From: Acanthornis magna
Taxonomy: Eukaryota; Chordata; Aves; Passeriformes; Acanthizidae
Direction of reading: 5' to 3'
Assembly (NCBI GenBank): GCA_036785705.1
Contig: JAWUZG010000084.1
Location: 9,995,501-10,059,500 of the forward strand
Length of the DNA stretch: 64,000 bases
Part shown: in pieces, positions 33,801 to 46,500 of the stretch
How positions within the stretch are numbered: the first letter of the stretch is position 1
Layout: each line of letters starts with the position of its first letter
Notes under the pieces: model-generated
What the model saw: the letters and a program-made list of their open reading frames with translations, nothing else
Database searches by the model: none
What the model was told of the DNA's origin: nothing
Translations under genes and position numbers: made by a program

Positions 33801-36800
33801 GTTACTGGAGCAAACAGAATTTAGTCCAGCCAGAACCATCAACCAGGGGTGGGGAATGCCAAGGGGAAAAGCTCAACAAACTGATCAACCTCCTGCCTGG
33901 AAAGACAGTGCAACCTAGAGAGGACAAGGAAATGTTGCATTTCCATCAGCTCTGCCTGAGCCTTGCAAATAGTGCTCTGCTCAGGTTTGCCCCCCAGTGC
34001 CTGTAGCTCAGGCAGGGCTGAAGGGGAGGCTCACAGCTGATTTCAGGGCAGTCTGAGCCGAGGTCACAACGCTGCACTGCACCAGTCCTATCCATCAGCC
34101 CCAGAGCCCTGGCAAGGCGAGGGAGGCTGAGAAGCTGTTTAGTGCTGATGGCTCTGGCACCAGGTACAAGGGGCAAAATGCCCAACCTGAGTATGAAATG
34201 CAAAGCATCCAAAAAGAGAACAGTGTGCAAGAGTCTTAGGCAACCTCAGCCACCAGCACTGAAAACAGCCACTCATGGCACTCAGGGATTACTTCTGACC
34301 AGGACCTGATACTTCTTCATCCCTTAAGCACAAAGTGTGGTAGAAGTGGACTCCATGCGTTGAGGAACCACCCTGGTACCTTTAGTTCTATTACATTATC
34401 ATTACAAAACCTCAGGAATTATCCAGTGCTTTCACATCACAGACAAACACAAAGCAAAATAGTCAAATGCATAAATAAGCCTGCTGATAAGAGCAGTCAC
34501 GGAGTGTTTGTTAACCTCAGCCTGTTGGCCTAATTAGCAGAGCAGCAGCGTATTGTGCATTCAGAGTGAGGTGGAGGAGCGAACAAAGGAGAAAGCTTTG
34601 TACTCGCTAATGATGTGAGTAAGCAAGCTCAGAGAGCGATTCAGCAGACTTTGATCCATTCAGGAAAGAGAACAAGAGCTCTCCAGGTACTTCTGACACA
34701 ACCTCACCCAGGGCTAGCCTCTGCCGTATTCATATTTGTTTAGAAAGGGTATCCCACATTAGATTTGCTGAATGTAAGAAGCAGGAAGGCTGTATGTGAT
34801 GTGTTTCACACACCCTAAACATAGCCAGGCCAAGGGAAATCAAAAGTTGACTCTAAGGCCCAAACAATCACAAAAGACATTTGGTTTCCCTGTTACAGCA
34901 GATTTTTGATGCGTTTCACCTCAGTGCTGTAGATGATCAGCCTTTCTGAAACAGAGGACATGGTCATATTTTTCATTCCTAGCCAGTCTGTTAAATTCCC
35001 TCAGGGCTTCACAACAAAGTGAGCTCAGAGGACCATTCTCCGTTCACAGATTTCAGACATCCCCCACCCACTGAAGTCCCAAAATCACACAGGGAAACAG
35101 ATGATGGGGGCAGGCAGCCTCTGGTCTAGACACTGGCCATTGACCAGCATGAGCAACATAAATTAAATCACAGTCACTTTTTGCTCTAAGGATGAAATCC
35201 AGCAATGTAAACCCATCAATTCACAGCAGCAACTTTAAACACCCTGGCAATTGTAAAATATCCAGCCTCAGAGCCGTGAAACACATCATCATTTCCAAGA
35301 CTGGCAAAAGCTGTTCATCATGCTGTGTCCTCATGACAGATTTTCTTTTCCCCTCTGAGTTTCTTTTATCTTATTAGATTTTAGCTCCCATTATAGTTAG
35401 GACAATTTTGTATTGGGGCAAAATTAATTAGTTTGCATCAAAGAAAGGCTCCTTGAAATGTAACACTAATGAGTCTCATCTGCCTAATTAGAGGGCTTTG
35501 CTTTTAGCAACACTTGGTACAAAATTTTATTTCAGAGAAATACAACATTATAAGATTCTTTAAGGTTGAAAGCATTAGCTAAACAGTAACCAGGATCATG
35601 GATAAAAGATTAGGGTGGCAAACTGTGAGCAGACATACAACTGACAAGAGGATGCAAGTGTAGACCAAAACAGGCTAATGCGAATTTGTCAAAGATTGAA
35701 AATTTGTCAAAGCAGAGCTCAGTACAATTCACAACAACATATTCAGTGAACTAACACTGTGCCTCCCATCTATTTGTAATTCTTTTAGGGACTAAATGGA
35801 AAAGAGTTACAGACTGGAAAAGACAGGATCAATTTTTAGAAAGAAAAGATGGGAAAAAGGTTGATTCTGGATGAGTCAAACTAACCTTCAATATCTGGCA
35901 AACTACCTGGACAAAATATTTGCTTATTTTTAAATGTGATTTTCATCAAGAACAAGTTGTGTTTAATCAGTGTTGGCTTTGGTTGATGTGAGAGTTACTC
36001 CAGAGAACAAAGGGGGTTAAACAGATTGGGTATTTCTCATTTTTATTAAGATTCTTCACCCCACCCACTTTCTCTTAACCCATTAGTACAAACAATTCAA
36101 AAAGTACAGCATAGAATTAACTTCCTGAAAGACTGGTGCAAATTCACCTGAAAATCACATGATAAATGTAGTTTAAAAAATCAGAGATTTTCTGGTAAAT
36201 TTGGCATAGCACACCATAAATTACATCTGCACAGCCACATTCTGGGTCACTTGTGAATGACAAACACATGACATAAGCACATGCAGTAGAATAAAAGGGA
36301 ACCATCTTTGCTGTATTATATCTCCCCCCACAAACACCTCCAGCACAGACACAAGACAGGGAATGAAGCTGTGGTGTTCAGAGAGGGCAGGTCCCAGCTG
36401 CCAGCAGAAACAGCTCCGTGTGAGAGGAGGCAGAAAGCCCACGTTTGGACAAGGATATGCTTTTACACAATGCCCTGCATCTGTGGCCAAAGGAAGCACT
36501 GTACATTTGTGGCTGTGCTCTCAAAGCCACCCAGCAGATGCTGAGCAGCACGAGTGAAGAGGCACCACCTGTGGCTGCTGGAAAACCATTCAGAGCTGCT
36601 GCAAATCTCATCACAAGGCACTGAGGGCTCACACAGCTCAAGGCAGTTACACACAAAAAGCCTTAGGATAAACAGAGAACTGAATTCAAACCTCTTTTAT
36701 CTCTTTCCTCTGTTTTGATAAGGTTTCAACTCAAATATTACCACTTTTTGTCAAAATTATCTTGACCTGTAACAGGCAACACCAAAACCTTTTTATCCTT

Positions 36801-39800
36801 TTGCCAACCTAACAATGGAAGTCAAATTTTAAAAAACTCTTTTCAAACATCCATGTGTGATCTTCTCATGCCATGCATACTGCACCTGTGCATAATATTC
36901 CTCCTGCCAGCCTTCTGCATTAGGACAACGACAACAACAAAGACAACTGTGCCTGTTATTCATAAGCTCTTTGTTATCTCACGGAAGAAGCAAAAAGGCC
37001 CAGAGCATGTGCGGGAAGGAAAGACCTTTGCTTAATTTAATTGTATTTACTTCTTTCAAGTCTAAGTAAACTTGGGGATCAGCAGAGCAGAACTGGTTAA
37101 TTAAATCATGACAGCACTTCCTTTATCCTGTGTGGGCAATCGCATCATGCCGTGTCACATTCAGCAGGTTCTTCCAACAAAGAACCCTCAACCTTTACAC
37201 TGCGGACCAGAAAGAAGAGTGCCTCCCAGATGGCACTGCAGTATTAAGAGCTCTTCTAATGCCAAAGATGACAGCTGGGAGTACCACTGTGATTATTTTC
37301 AGTACTTCCATCTTGGAGGTTGATTCCAGACCTGTTGGTTAAAGTTACTGATAACAATGCAATAAAAGATCTGGTCCTGACCCTCATGTTCATCACTGAG
37401 TGCTGGACAAGAGGGAAGCGAGCAGGGTGGGCTCAAAAGCACATGTGCACAAATGCTATCCCAACACACTGCTGCATGCTGTCCTCACCCACCTGCTCTG
37501 GTGTCCAGAAAGGCTGAAGAAGCAAGAAAGCTGCAAGTTTGCCTCTCAGGGTTACCCCTGGCTGCTCTTGCTTGTATCCACAAGCATGTGGACTGTGCAA
37601 GAATTGGCCTGGACAATTCCAACCCCTCTCCAGAGCAACTCAATGCCAGTATCTTTTGCATCTATCTCCCACCTCCTTTTAAGAGTTGTGAGAACCTCTC
37701 CGATAGGGGAAGAAGGAAAAGGACAAATTTTCCCTTCATTTGGACTGGGGACTTTCCCATGAGAGCAGCTCACATTGCACAGTGCCAATACGTTTACGTC
37801 CCTTGAAGACTTTCTTTGGGCCTACATAATTTGTCAGCTCATAGGCAATTTCCTGTGTTTCTTTTCATCTCCTCATACATGCCTTCCCTCTACAGAGCTC
37901 ACAAACCCAGACTCCTCCCTTGCTCTTCCATGTTTTCTCCACTAATTTTTCCCTTTCCTATTATTCCAGCCTTTTCTGTCCACTACTGCTCTTCCTTCCA
38001 TTCAGCCACTTGAGTAGCTTGATCCCAAATGACAAAACGTAATTTTGCAGTTTTGTTTATTCCCACCCAAGCTGAGGTGTTTCTCCTTCTTTTCTACTCT
38101 CTTAACTCATTGAATCAAAGTCTTTACTAATCAGGCTGGCATAAACTCAAAATGTGTTCCCATGGTTCCTGTGTTCAGCCTTCCCACCTGACTAATGAGG
38201 AAAGTCTCTGATGTTGAATAAAAGAGTTTGTGCACTACAAAGAATTTTTAATGGAAAATGAAACCTTCTGACATCACTGACTAATTATAATGCAGCATTC
38301 TGGCTGTATTACAGGGCAGGATAAAAGTGTGCACGTATTTTCCTGTATGTTTCATTATCCTGCTATTGACAGAAGATAGGGTGACTGGTCTTCCAACTGG
38401 AGACCAGGAAATTATTTTTCTGACTTCATTGGAGTAATTGACAAAAGTATTTCCTTTCTACGCAAGGTTAACAGATGGCTCGTTAAAGTTACAACTTCTT
38501 TAAACAGGGATGTCACCAAAAATTACATACATGACAACAAAAATAATATTGATACAAACTCACTGCAAAATTTAAATTAAGTTTGCATAACCTAAAGCAC
38601 AGAATAAATAACTGCCACTATTGCAACACTGAATACCAAGGTGCATTTGCTTTTCTAAGATTTCTTTGGAAACTGGATGAAGGGACATAAATTGGGGAAG
38701 TGTCAACATGGGACTTAAGTTCCCACAGGCACAAAGATGCAGTCAGTCACTGTGCCTATGCTAGGAGCAGGTTGCTGCAGACCAGCAGGCAGCACAAGCA
38801 TCAACCCTGCAGGACTCTGCTTTCACATCTTGCTTCTGTCAGGTTCAACACCTGTGCAAGGCAAGGGATTGCAACACCTGACTCTGCCTCACCTCCATCG
38901 TGATTTGGCTCCCTGATGCCTCACCCAGCCAGCAAAAAACAAGGGGGGAGAGTGGGCAAATTAAAATAAAAAGTGATTTAAAAAGTCCAGCAATACTCCT
39001 TTGCCTACCTGCTATGGTTTTTAATGAAATCTCATGTTCACCTTAAGCTTGTTTCATTTCCATAGGAACAGGAGAAACTGCAAAGGAGATTCAGCTTTGA
39101 AAACAGAAAATGTAATCAATGTAATCAACTTTTGATAGGTGACTGCACATTAGCTATTCCACCTGGACGGAACGCTAACAAAGTTACTGATATTTAATAC
39201 CTTTCTCCTTCAATACCATACTTATTTTTCCCCTTTGTCATGATTCTTCCAGGTTTTTTCCCTATTTTCCTTCTTTCTCCAGTATCCCTTCTTTTCTTTC
39301 TCTGGTATCTTCACAGCCTCCTACCACTGTTACGTTTTCTTTGCGAGCTCTTTCACAGTAGCCTTTGTATAAAATCCACCACTCAGACTTTACTGAGCCA
39401 TCACTAAGACATGCAGCTCACATGCAGTGACCTGGGTGAAAGATAAATGGAACCACACAAGGTTCATTCATTTTCTCCCTAGGTTTATTCATTTTCTCCA
39501 CAGTAACAACTCAGAAGCAAACCTGTTCTCTTACCAATCTTAGATGTGAGCTCCTTGCATTATAAAACCGGGTTTCTTTTTGCAAAAGTGAATCAGGGAA
39601 GCAAACAAAAGGAGGTGTAGCAGCAGTACTTCCCATTGCAAAACCCCTGTGGATAGCTATTGGCAATAACCTGGTTTGTTTTCCATGCTGGTGATGTCAG
39701 GATCGCTCAGCTCACGCCCCGTTGCCTCTGACTGAGGGGCTTCGCTCACTGCAGGGCTGACGCAGGCAGGCCTGGCTGGGCAGCAGAGCACAGCCACTCG

Positions 39801-42030
39801 CTGCCTTGGCTTGCCTTCACATGGAGGGGTTTTGGGAAATTGTATAACATCACAGCAGACTGCTCCTTGCCCCAGGTGTAGCAGGCTCTTCCTTTCTCAT
39901 TGACTTTGGCAGAGCATGTGAATTTCATCACCATCGCCAACAAAATAAAAAGTAAACAATGAGTGCTAAAAAAAGGACATTTAATTTTGAGGGGGAAATA
40001 AAAGGATATATTATGGAACTGCTGTGATCAAGAGATTCTGCTCTAGAAAAAAAAGGCAAATTATGCAGTGAGAAATAGAAGGAGACTGCTGCTTTTGTAA
40101 CTCCCAGTAGCAGCCAAAATAAGGGTGGTGAGAAAGAACACAGATTTTCAAGGCAAACAAAACTACAGTAACACCTCCATACCTTTTAATGCCAATATAA
40201 TAAACTGTGTAGATACTTCACTTAAAAATAAAAATTGTATCTTTTTATTCTTTTTGGATTCAGCTTAGTTTCAGTGAAACGTGTTTATAACAGGGCAGTT
40301 TCATCTTACAGAGAAAGGAATCACCACAGCACTTAGAAAAAATATGAACTAAAATATTAGTGACAGAAAATTAAGCAAGCAGAGTGACATGGATATGGAG
40401 AAGCACAGAAAAGAGCTTTTTAGGTTTTATGGTTTAGCCTACCAGAAAGGACAAATTTGCAACACGAACACTGGGCAAGCATTAGGATATCAGCAGCCAC
40501 CTCCTTGCAGTGCCAAAGAAACAAATAAGGCATTCTAGTGCCACTAGATTTTTTCCCACATCCCAAATTTCTTTGGTTTTCTGGTGCTTTGTCCCACCAG
40601 GAAAAAGTTACGACGTGGGATAAAGATGCCAAATATACATAAATGTCAACAAAATGTTAGAATCCTATCTTTGAATGAAATTATTATATGGATTTATTAA
40701 GCCTAATTTTAAATAAGGCCTTCCAGTCTGCTTTCTGCCTCAATTTTCCAGGTGTTCTCATGCCACAAGTCACATCCAGCTCTGTCCAAGCAGGACCGAG
40801 TTCCTGCTGCTTCAGTTCAATGTTTCAGATACTCACTTTTGTTCAGAGCTCTGTACAGAGCAGTGACAAGTACTTCTCATTTTTCCCCAAAGGAGGATGT
40901 TCTGGAGTTAATCAGGTCTTTGGTCTGGAAGAAAGCTGCTCACCTGCTTGTAGACTGACAGATAACTATTCTCAATCAGCTGGCCTAGAGAGCTCTGGCT
41001 TGCCAGTGGGTGTCAAAACAGGTATAGGAGAGGGAATTAAAATATAATACCAAACTCAAAACCCAAAGATCTCCCAAACCCTCCTTGCCCCTCCCCCAAA
41101 AAACCCCAACCCCACCAAAACCCCAAACACATGCTCTCCATGAAGCACAGGCCGAGGGAGGTCCCTGCTGGCAGGATGATGGAACACATGTGCACCATTT
41201 CCAAACACATCATCCACCTGCTCCCGCAAGTAGTTTCTTCCCCGTGAACCCCAAAAACATGGCACAGTTCCCTTGCATTTTCCCTGGCACCAGCCTCTCG
41301 CGCCCAAAGGCAGCACAGCACCCACTGCACAAGGGCAGCTGCCAGGTGGGGCAAAGGGGGAATCCCAGGCTCCAATTCACTGTTGTTTATGGAGGATAAA
41401 AATCCCCAGCATACCTGAAGTATCATTCTGCTGAAGCAAGACTGACTGACCATGCCTGCAGCTTCTTCTGTTGCAGATGAGCAGGAGGATTGGACCCACC
41501 TGGGCTCCCACATGACATTGGTCATTTTTTCTGTCATATGATATCAGATATCAGTAACACTTAACAGTTCATTGGCCAACGCTCGATATTGGTGTATTGA
41601 AAAGAAGAAGAAACAACATAAATCAAGAGATCTTGTCTCAGTTTTTTTTTGTATATTACATTACATGGCTACTGCAGAATTTCAACTACAACAAATTTCA
41701 GGAGACGCACACCAGAAATAATTCTTCACTACGGTGGAAGACACTCATGGTAAAGCTGGGGACAAACTAAGCTCAAAAAATGTTTATGGGATGAGACACA
41801 CATTAACTTCCAGACCATAAAAATGACTATGTAAAGAAAGCAAGAGTTAAAATAAATATCCAATGAAGGTAAACGTATTTTACAGCACACAGATGTTATG
41901 AAGAAGTTCAATTTTCCTCTTACAACTGACACACTTGAGAGTAACAGACATTTCCAGTGGCTCAGAACACAAATTCAATTGGCACTAGAATGAAGGAAAG
42001 CATACAGGTTCTGCTTTTTTTAAAAAAGAA
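27850..42030. other. 14-kb intergenic region without recognisable genes
   Basis: Between TPH1 and SAAL1. ORFs are short, unrelated to known families and lack splice-linked partners. I recognised no CR1 or LTR copy in this stretch. Two blocks, about 34,480-34,690 and 35,395-35,520, have a non-repetitive texture with homeodomain-like words (TAATTAG, TTAATTAG, CTAATTAG) and could be conserved non-coding elements; this needs alignment. A C-rich tract sits at 41,087-41,127. Mammals carry MRGPRX receptor genes in the neighbouring SAAL1-SAA interval; nothing like a seven-helix receptor is visible in either interval here. Confidence 0.55.
41087..41127 (-). other. G-quadruplex-prone tract (G-rich on minus strand)
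   Basis: On the minus strand there are five runs of 4-5 G (plus strand: cccc, ccccc, cccc, cccc, cccc) within about 40 bp, separated by loops of 1-7 bases. This meets the usual G4 pattern of four or more G-runs with loops up to 7. No gene is known here, so its role is unclear. Confidence 0.6.
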
Positions 42031-42032
42031 GC

Positions 42033-42038
42033 TTTATT
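42033..42038 (-). terminator. Candidate SAAL1 poly(A) signal
   Basis: AATAAA on the minus strand, about 1.5 kb beyond the SAAL1 stop. I found no closer canonical hexamer. The implied 3' UTR is long but ordinary. Confidence 0.4.
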
Positions 42039-43527
42039 ACAAATCCGTTGGTTTAAGAAAATATCCAAAAACTGTCAAAGTCGTATGAAAAATGCTGTCA
42101 TCTGATTCACAGTCACCAGTTTTTTCCAACAAACACAGCATATAAAACTTGATAGAAACCATGGTAATTCTTTTTGGTGACACAAGTCAGATATTTGCAA
42201 TTCCAAATTCCCTGCTGACAACTAATGTGCTGCTAGCAGGGGCATGATTAAATTGCACTGGTTTTGAAAACTGGAAGTTGGGATGAAAAGGTTTTATATA
42301 TATATATACACATACTGTATTTTACCACATGTCCAGGTAACTCAGGGCAAACACAACATGGCCCAGCACAATACTAAGGTCTGTAAAACCTGGAAAGCCA
42401 GGGAATGTGTGTATGTGACATTAAGCTATTCTCTATGCTCTGGTTCCCATTTGCTTTTACATCTCAAATATTACATCATCTAATAAAGACCAATTGTTTT
42501 CCACTCTCATTTACAGAAACAGTGAAGTTGATGTGCTGCTGTACTGTCTCTTCAGACTCAGAACATGTCAGGTGCACTGCATGCAGACACAGGATCTAAA
42601 AATGCAATGCAGTTAAAATATCATATAGCTAAAGTGGGAGTTTTAGGAGATTGTACACTGAATTTCCTGCAAGTGACCTAACACCTTAAGCTCCCCCATG
42701 GAAAACATGGCATTTCTCATGCTGTTCAGAGATAATTCATACAACAAACGAAGAAGGAAAGAACTCATATATGTTACACTCCTTAACTGAAGCACAGACT
42801 GCTGCAAAAAAAAACCCAGGTCTGCAAGTATGGCAGGGATTAAATCCAGATCTACCCTCCAGCTCTTAACTGTGGGTAGTTACCTGCAATGGCTGGAAGC
42901 TACAGCACAGACCATTGCTAACAATGTTCTCAAATCTTCTGAACTGCACAGGACTGAGACACCACAGCTCAGAGCTGCAGTGAAGATGAGGCTTCAGTAG
43001 AAATGTGAAGATTTGAAAGAAGCATGATGAAACGTTTCTGTTACAGTACCTGCTCAAGGTATTGATAGGATCTAAAAAAAATCCCCTAACAACTCTATAA
43101 TTTAACTGGTTTTATCTGGTGCTTGAAGGGCAAGCAATCCTCCTTTTGCCAACAGCAACTTGAAAGAAACCAGCACCATGTTAAAAAACTACTCAGTGCA
43201 CTTCATTCGTTTTGCTGTTTCAACTTCAGTTGAAAAGCACAGAATAGAGAGTTACTCTGCAGGAGAGCAATTAGAAATTAACAGTCTCTCATTACCGGAG
43301 CAAACAGGATGGAAGATGCAGAACTGATTTACAGTAATTTCCTTCCCCATGCAGACCAGATTAACCCTAGGTTAATCAGGGCTACCTGGAACATTTCTTA
43401 AAAGCCACCTGCTGGTAAAGAGGTTGCCTCATTCTCCTGCATTTACTAAAAACTTGATTTCTGAAATGCTGTAATGAAACAGTCCAAAATCTTCATTCCA
43501 AAGAAGGAAAATACTTCCTATACATCT

Positions 43528-46500
43528 TTAGGTGTGAACCTTCAGGCTTGGGAAACGTTTTTCTAGATTGTCAGCAAGTGTCTGATCAGCCTCACGCAGG
43601 ACTTCAAGGAAACTCTCCACCTGGAAATAAAAAACACACACACAAGGAGAAAAAAAAAAAAAACAACTTGCATGGAACACAGAATTCTTATACTGACACA
43701 GGGGTTCTTTCTATTTCTGTACCTTCCAAATAAGAGCAGCCAGCAGCAGCCTCTGCAATGAATAATGGAAAATGCTTCACAGTAGCTACCTTTCTCCTAA
43801 ACCCCACAATTCCAGTTGGTCTAAATTTTGAAACGTTACCACTTTCCTCAAACCCTTACCTTCTTGTTCAAAAGTACACAGAGAAAATCTCCCTATGAAA
43901 AATATTTAGAATAACTCTTCTATAAAAATACACAGGACAAATTTTCAGCTAGGATAAATTTTCAGACATCCATTCATGTCAGCACAGTTTGGCCCTGGCC
44001 TCAGCTGATGATCCCAGCAAAGCTCTGGCTGAAGTAAGGCAGAACAGACACAAGGGGTAAGACAATCTGGCACTGGAATGATGTTCTACCTGTGCCTGAG
44101 CAATTCTGTCCTGCTTGCATATCGGATTTGGAAAGGTCTTGCCACCCAAGGAGCATTTTTTCAGCTGTGTCACAGACCTTATCACATACTCACCGATGCA
44201 AAATACAGAGGTAAGAGGTTCTGAAAAGCACAGGAACATGTCTGCTCATTCAAGTGTCCCTGGTGAAGTCCTTCTAAGGTATTCTCCTGGAAAATGAGAA
44301 ATACAACCAGCATGTCATGAACAGTTGTTGAAAGAACAAACTCAAAATTGTGCATAGCACATCTACAGAATGTGCTTTGTTCTTATAAATGGATAAAACA
44401 ACCAGAATTTACAGTTCTCAGAGAAAGCCAGACACACCTGATACAAAAAGGTGCCAAAGCTCACACATCACAAGTGTCTTAACCTGAATGCTTCCGTAAT
44501 TAAAAAGGTCCAGCTGAGAAGGCAAATTTATATATTGACAGTATTTCCTTTTCTTAAATAAACTGACTTTCATTCAAAAGAAAGGGCAACACACATCTAC
44601 AGAATTTATCATACAGAATCCTAGCCCTGAAGGCACGCACCTCGGAAAACCTGTGTCCTTCCCATCTCCCACACATGCCGCTACTTCTGGTTGATTCTCT
44701 AATGAATTCCCAGTAAGCAACTACACTTGCACAGAAAAATGCCCACATTAATAGTAAAGACTTTTTTCTTACCTATCCTGCAGAAATCCCTACTAGAATT
44801 TTGTTTATTCTTACCTTGGTTAGTTCTTGAAGCATATTGGAAAGTAATTCACAGCAAATATCCTTCAAAATTTTTAAATGGAAATCTTCCTCGTTTACAT
44901 CAGTCCTTGCAGTCTCCTCTTGCTCGGACTCTTTGGAGTTATCAACAGCTCTCTTCCCACAGCCCTCCATGTATTGTAAAATACGAATCAAGCTCCCAAT
45001 CAGTGGCATATCTTAATACAAAGGAACAAGAACAGTGAACTTTAACAATGAAAATTCTACCCCATCCTTTCAAGGCACTAGAATTTTGAAACACACCACT
45101 AGATTTTACACAAAAGCCATAGGAATGTATATTCTGACAGTGCTGTGTTTTGTTACTCAAAGACAGTTTTAAAGCGAGTGGAAATGTAGTAGAAAACCCT
45201 AACCATTTTTCCTGCAAGCTGACCTGTATCTATAAAACATATATGCCAGTGGTAAGGAGTATGAGAAGAAAACTGTCTTTAGTAGTACTCAGTGAGGGCA
45301 GTGTGTTCAATTCGCATCCAGACACTCCTATCTGACAAACCAAACTGCACAACGTCTTTCTGCTGCAGATGATCCTGACTCACAATCCCAAGACAGGCTT
45401 CTAATTCTAAAGACTTGTCCATGGATTGAAAAGTAAGAAACAATAGATGGATTTACGTAAGTGCAGAATTCCTACATAACACATAATGTATTACTATATT
45501 TTAGCAAAGAGAAATTCTGCAATTTTCACCAGTTTACCCAGTGGAAAAGACTGAGCAGAATCTGTAGATTCTGCTACCATAACTCCTCAGAATTTACAGT
45601 TCATCCAGTAATTGAACTTTGGGCTAGCTGTGATTTTGAGTAACCAGGAAAGAGTCCTACTGTATGCAATGTCAGTGAATTGAACCACCTTTCACCCCCA
45701 CATAAAGTCAATTGTGAATATTAACTAAAAAAAAAAAAGAAAAAGGAACAGAAAAAAGCACAACTTGCTTTTCCTCATCCTGGTGTATTCCTGCTCTGTC
45801 TGTGAAGCAAACATAGCAGACAGCACAGACAAAATAGAGGCCAGCACAGTCTTCTGCTCCTGCACAATGATGGGTGGATCATCTGGCTGGCAAAGCTCCT
45901 GGCAAACGAGGTCATAAAGCAAACTCCAAGTCTCTTTTCCTCCATCAGGAGCCTGCACTTGAGAAAGAAAGAAAGAGAATCCACCAACCCAACAAATTTA
46001 ATCCAGGTATGTGAATTCCTTTTCTCCCCAATAAATATCTCATGATCCAGAAGTTACAGCCTCTCCTGGTCCCCTCACATACAGCAATTCCAGCATCTTA
46101 CCAATAGCCTGGATACCCTCATCCACTGTGGTTAGGAGCTGCAGGATATGCATATAAACATCCAGTCCTTCTGGGTTATCTGATCTACAGAGAAAAACAT
46201 CAAAAAGACAAATTTAACTGCTGGCTACTGAGCTTATATTCAGTGTTTTGATCACAGAGAAGCCTCTCAGCATCACCTCTCAGCCTCTCAGAATCACCAT
46301 TCCCTTTGCTAACAAACAAGTTGACTCATTTCAAACTGTAAGTCCAAGAAAACATATCCCAGTGATCTGTCAAACTGTGCTGCGCCCACTAAAAGCAAGT
46401 TGTTTGGACCGAGGCTTTACAAGGTTGTAAGGAATCTCCCTAACCATGAAACCACAAAGAAATCTCACACACCGAACTTGCTTGGCTGCTTCAAGTATGC

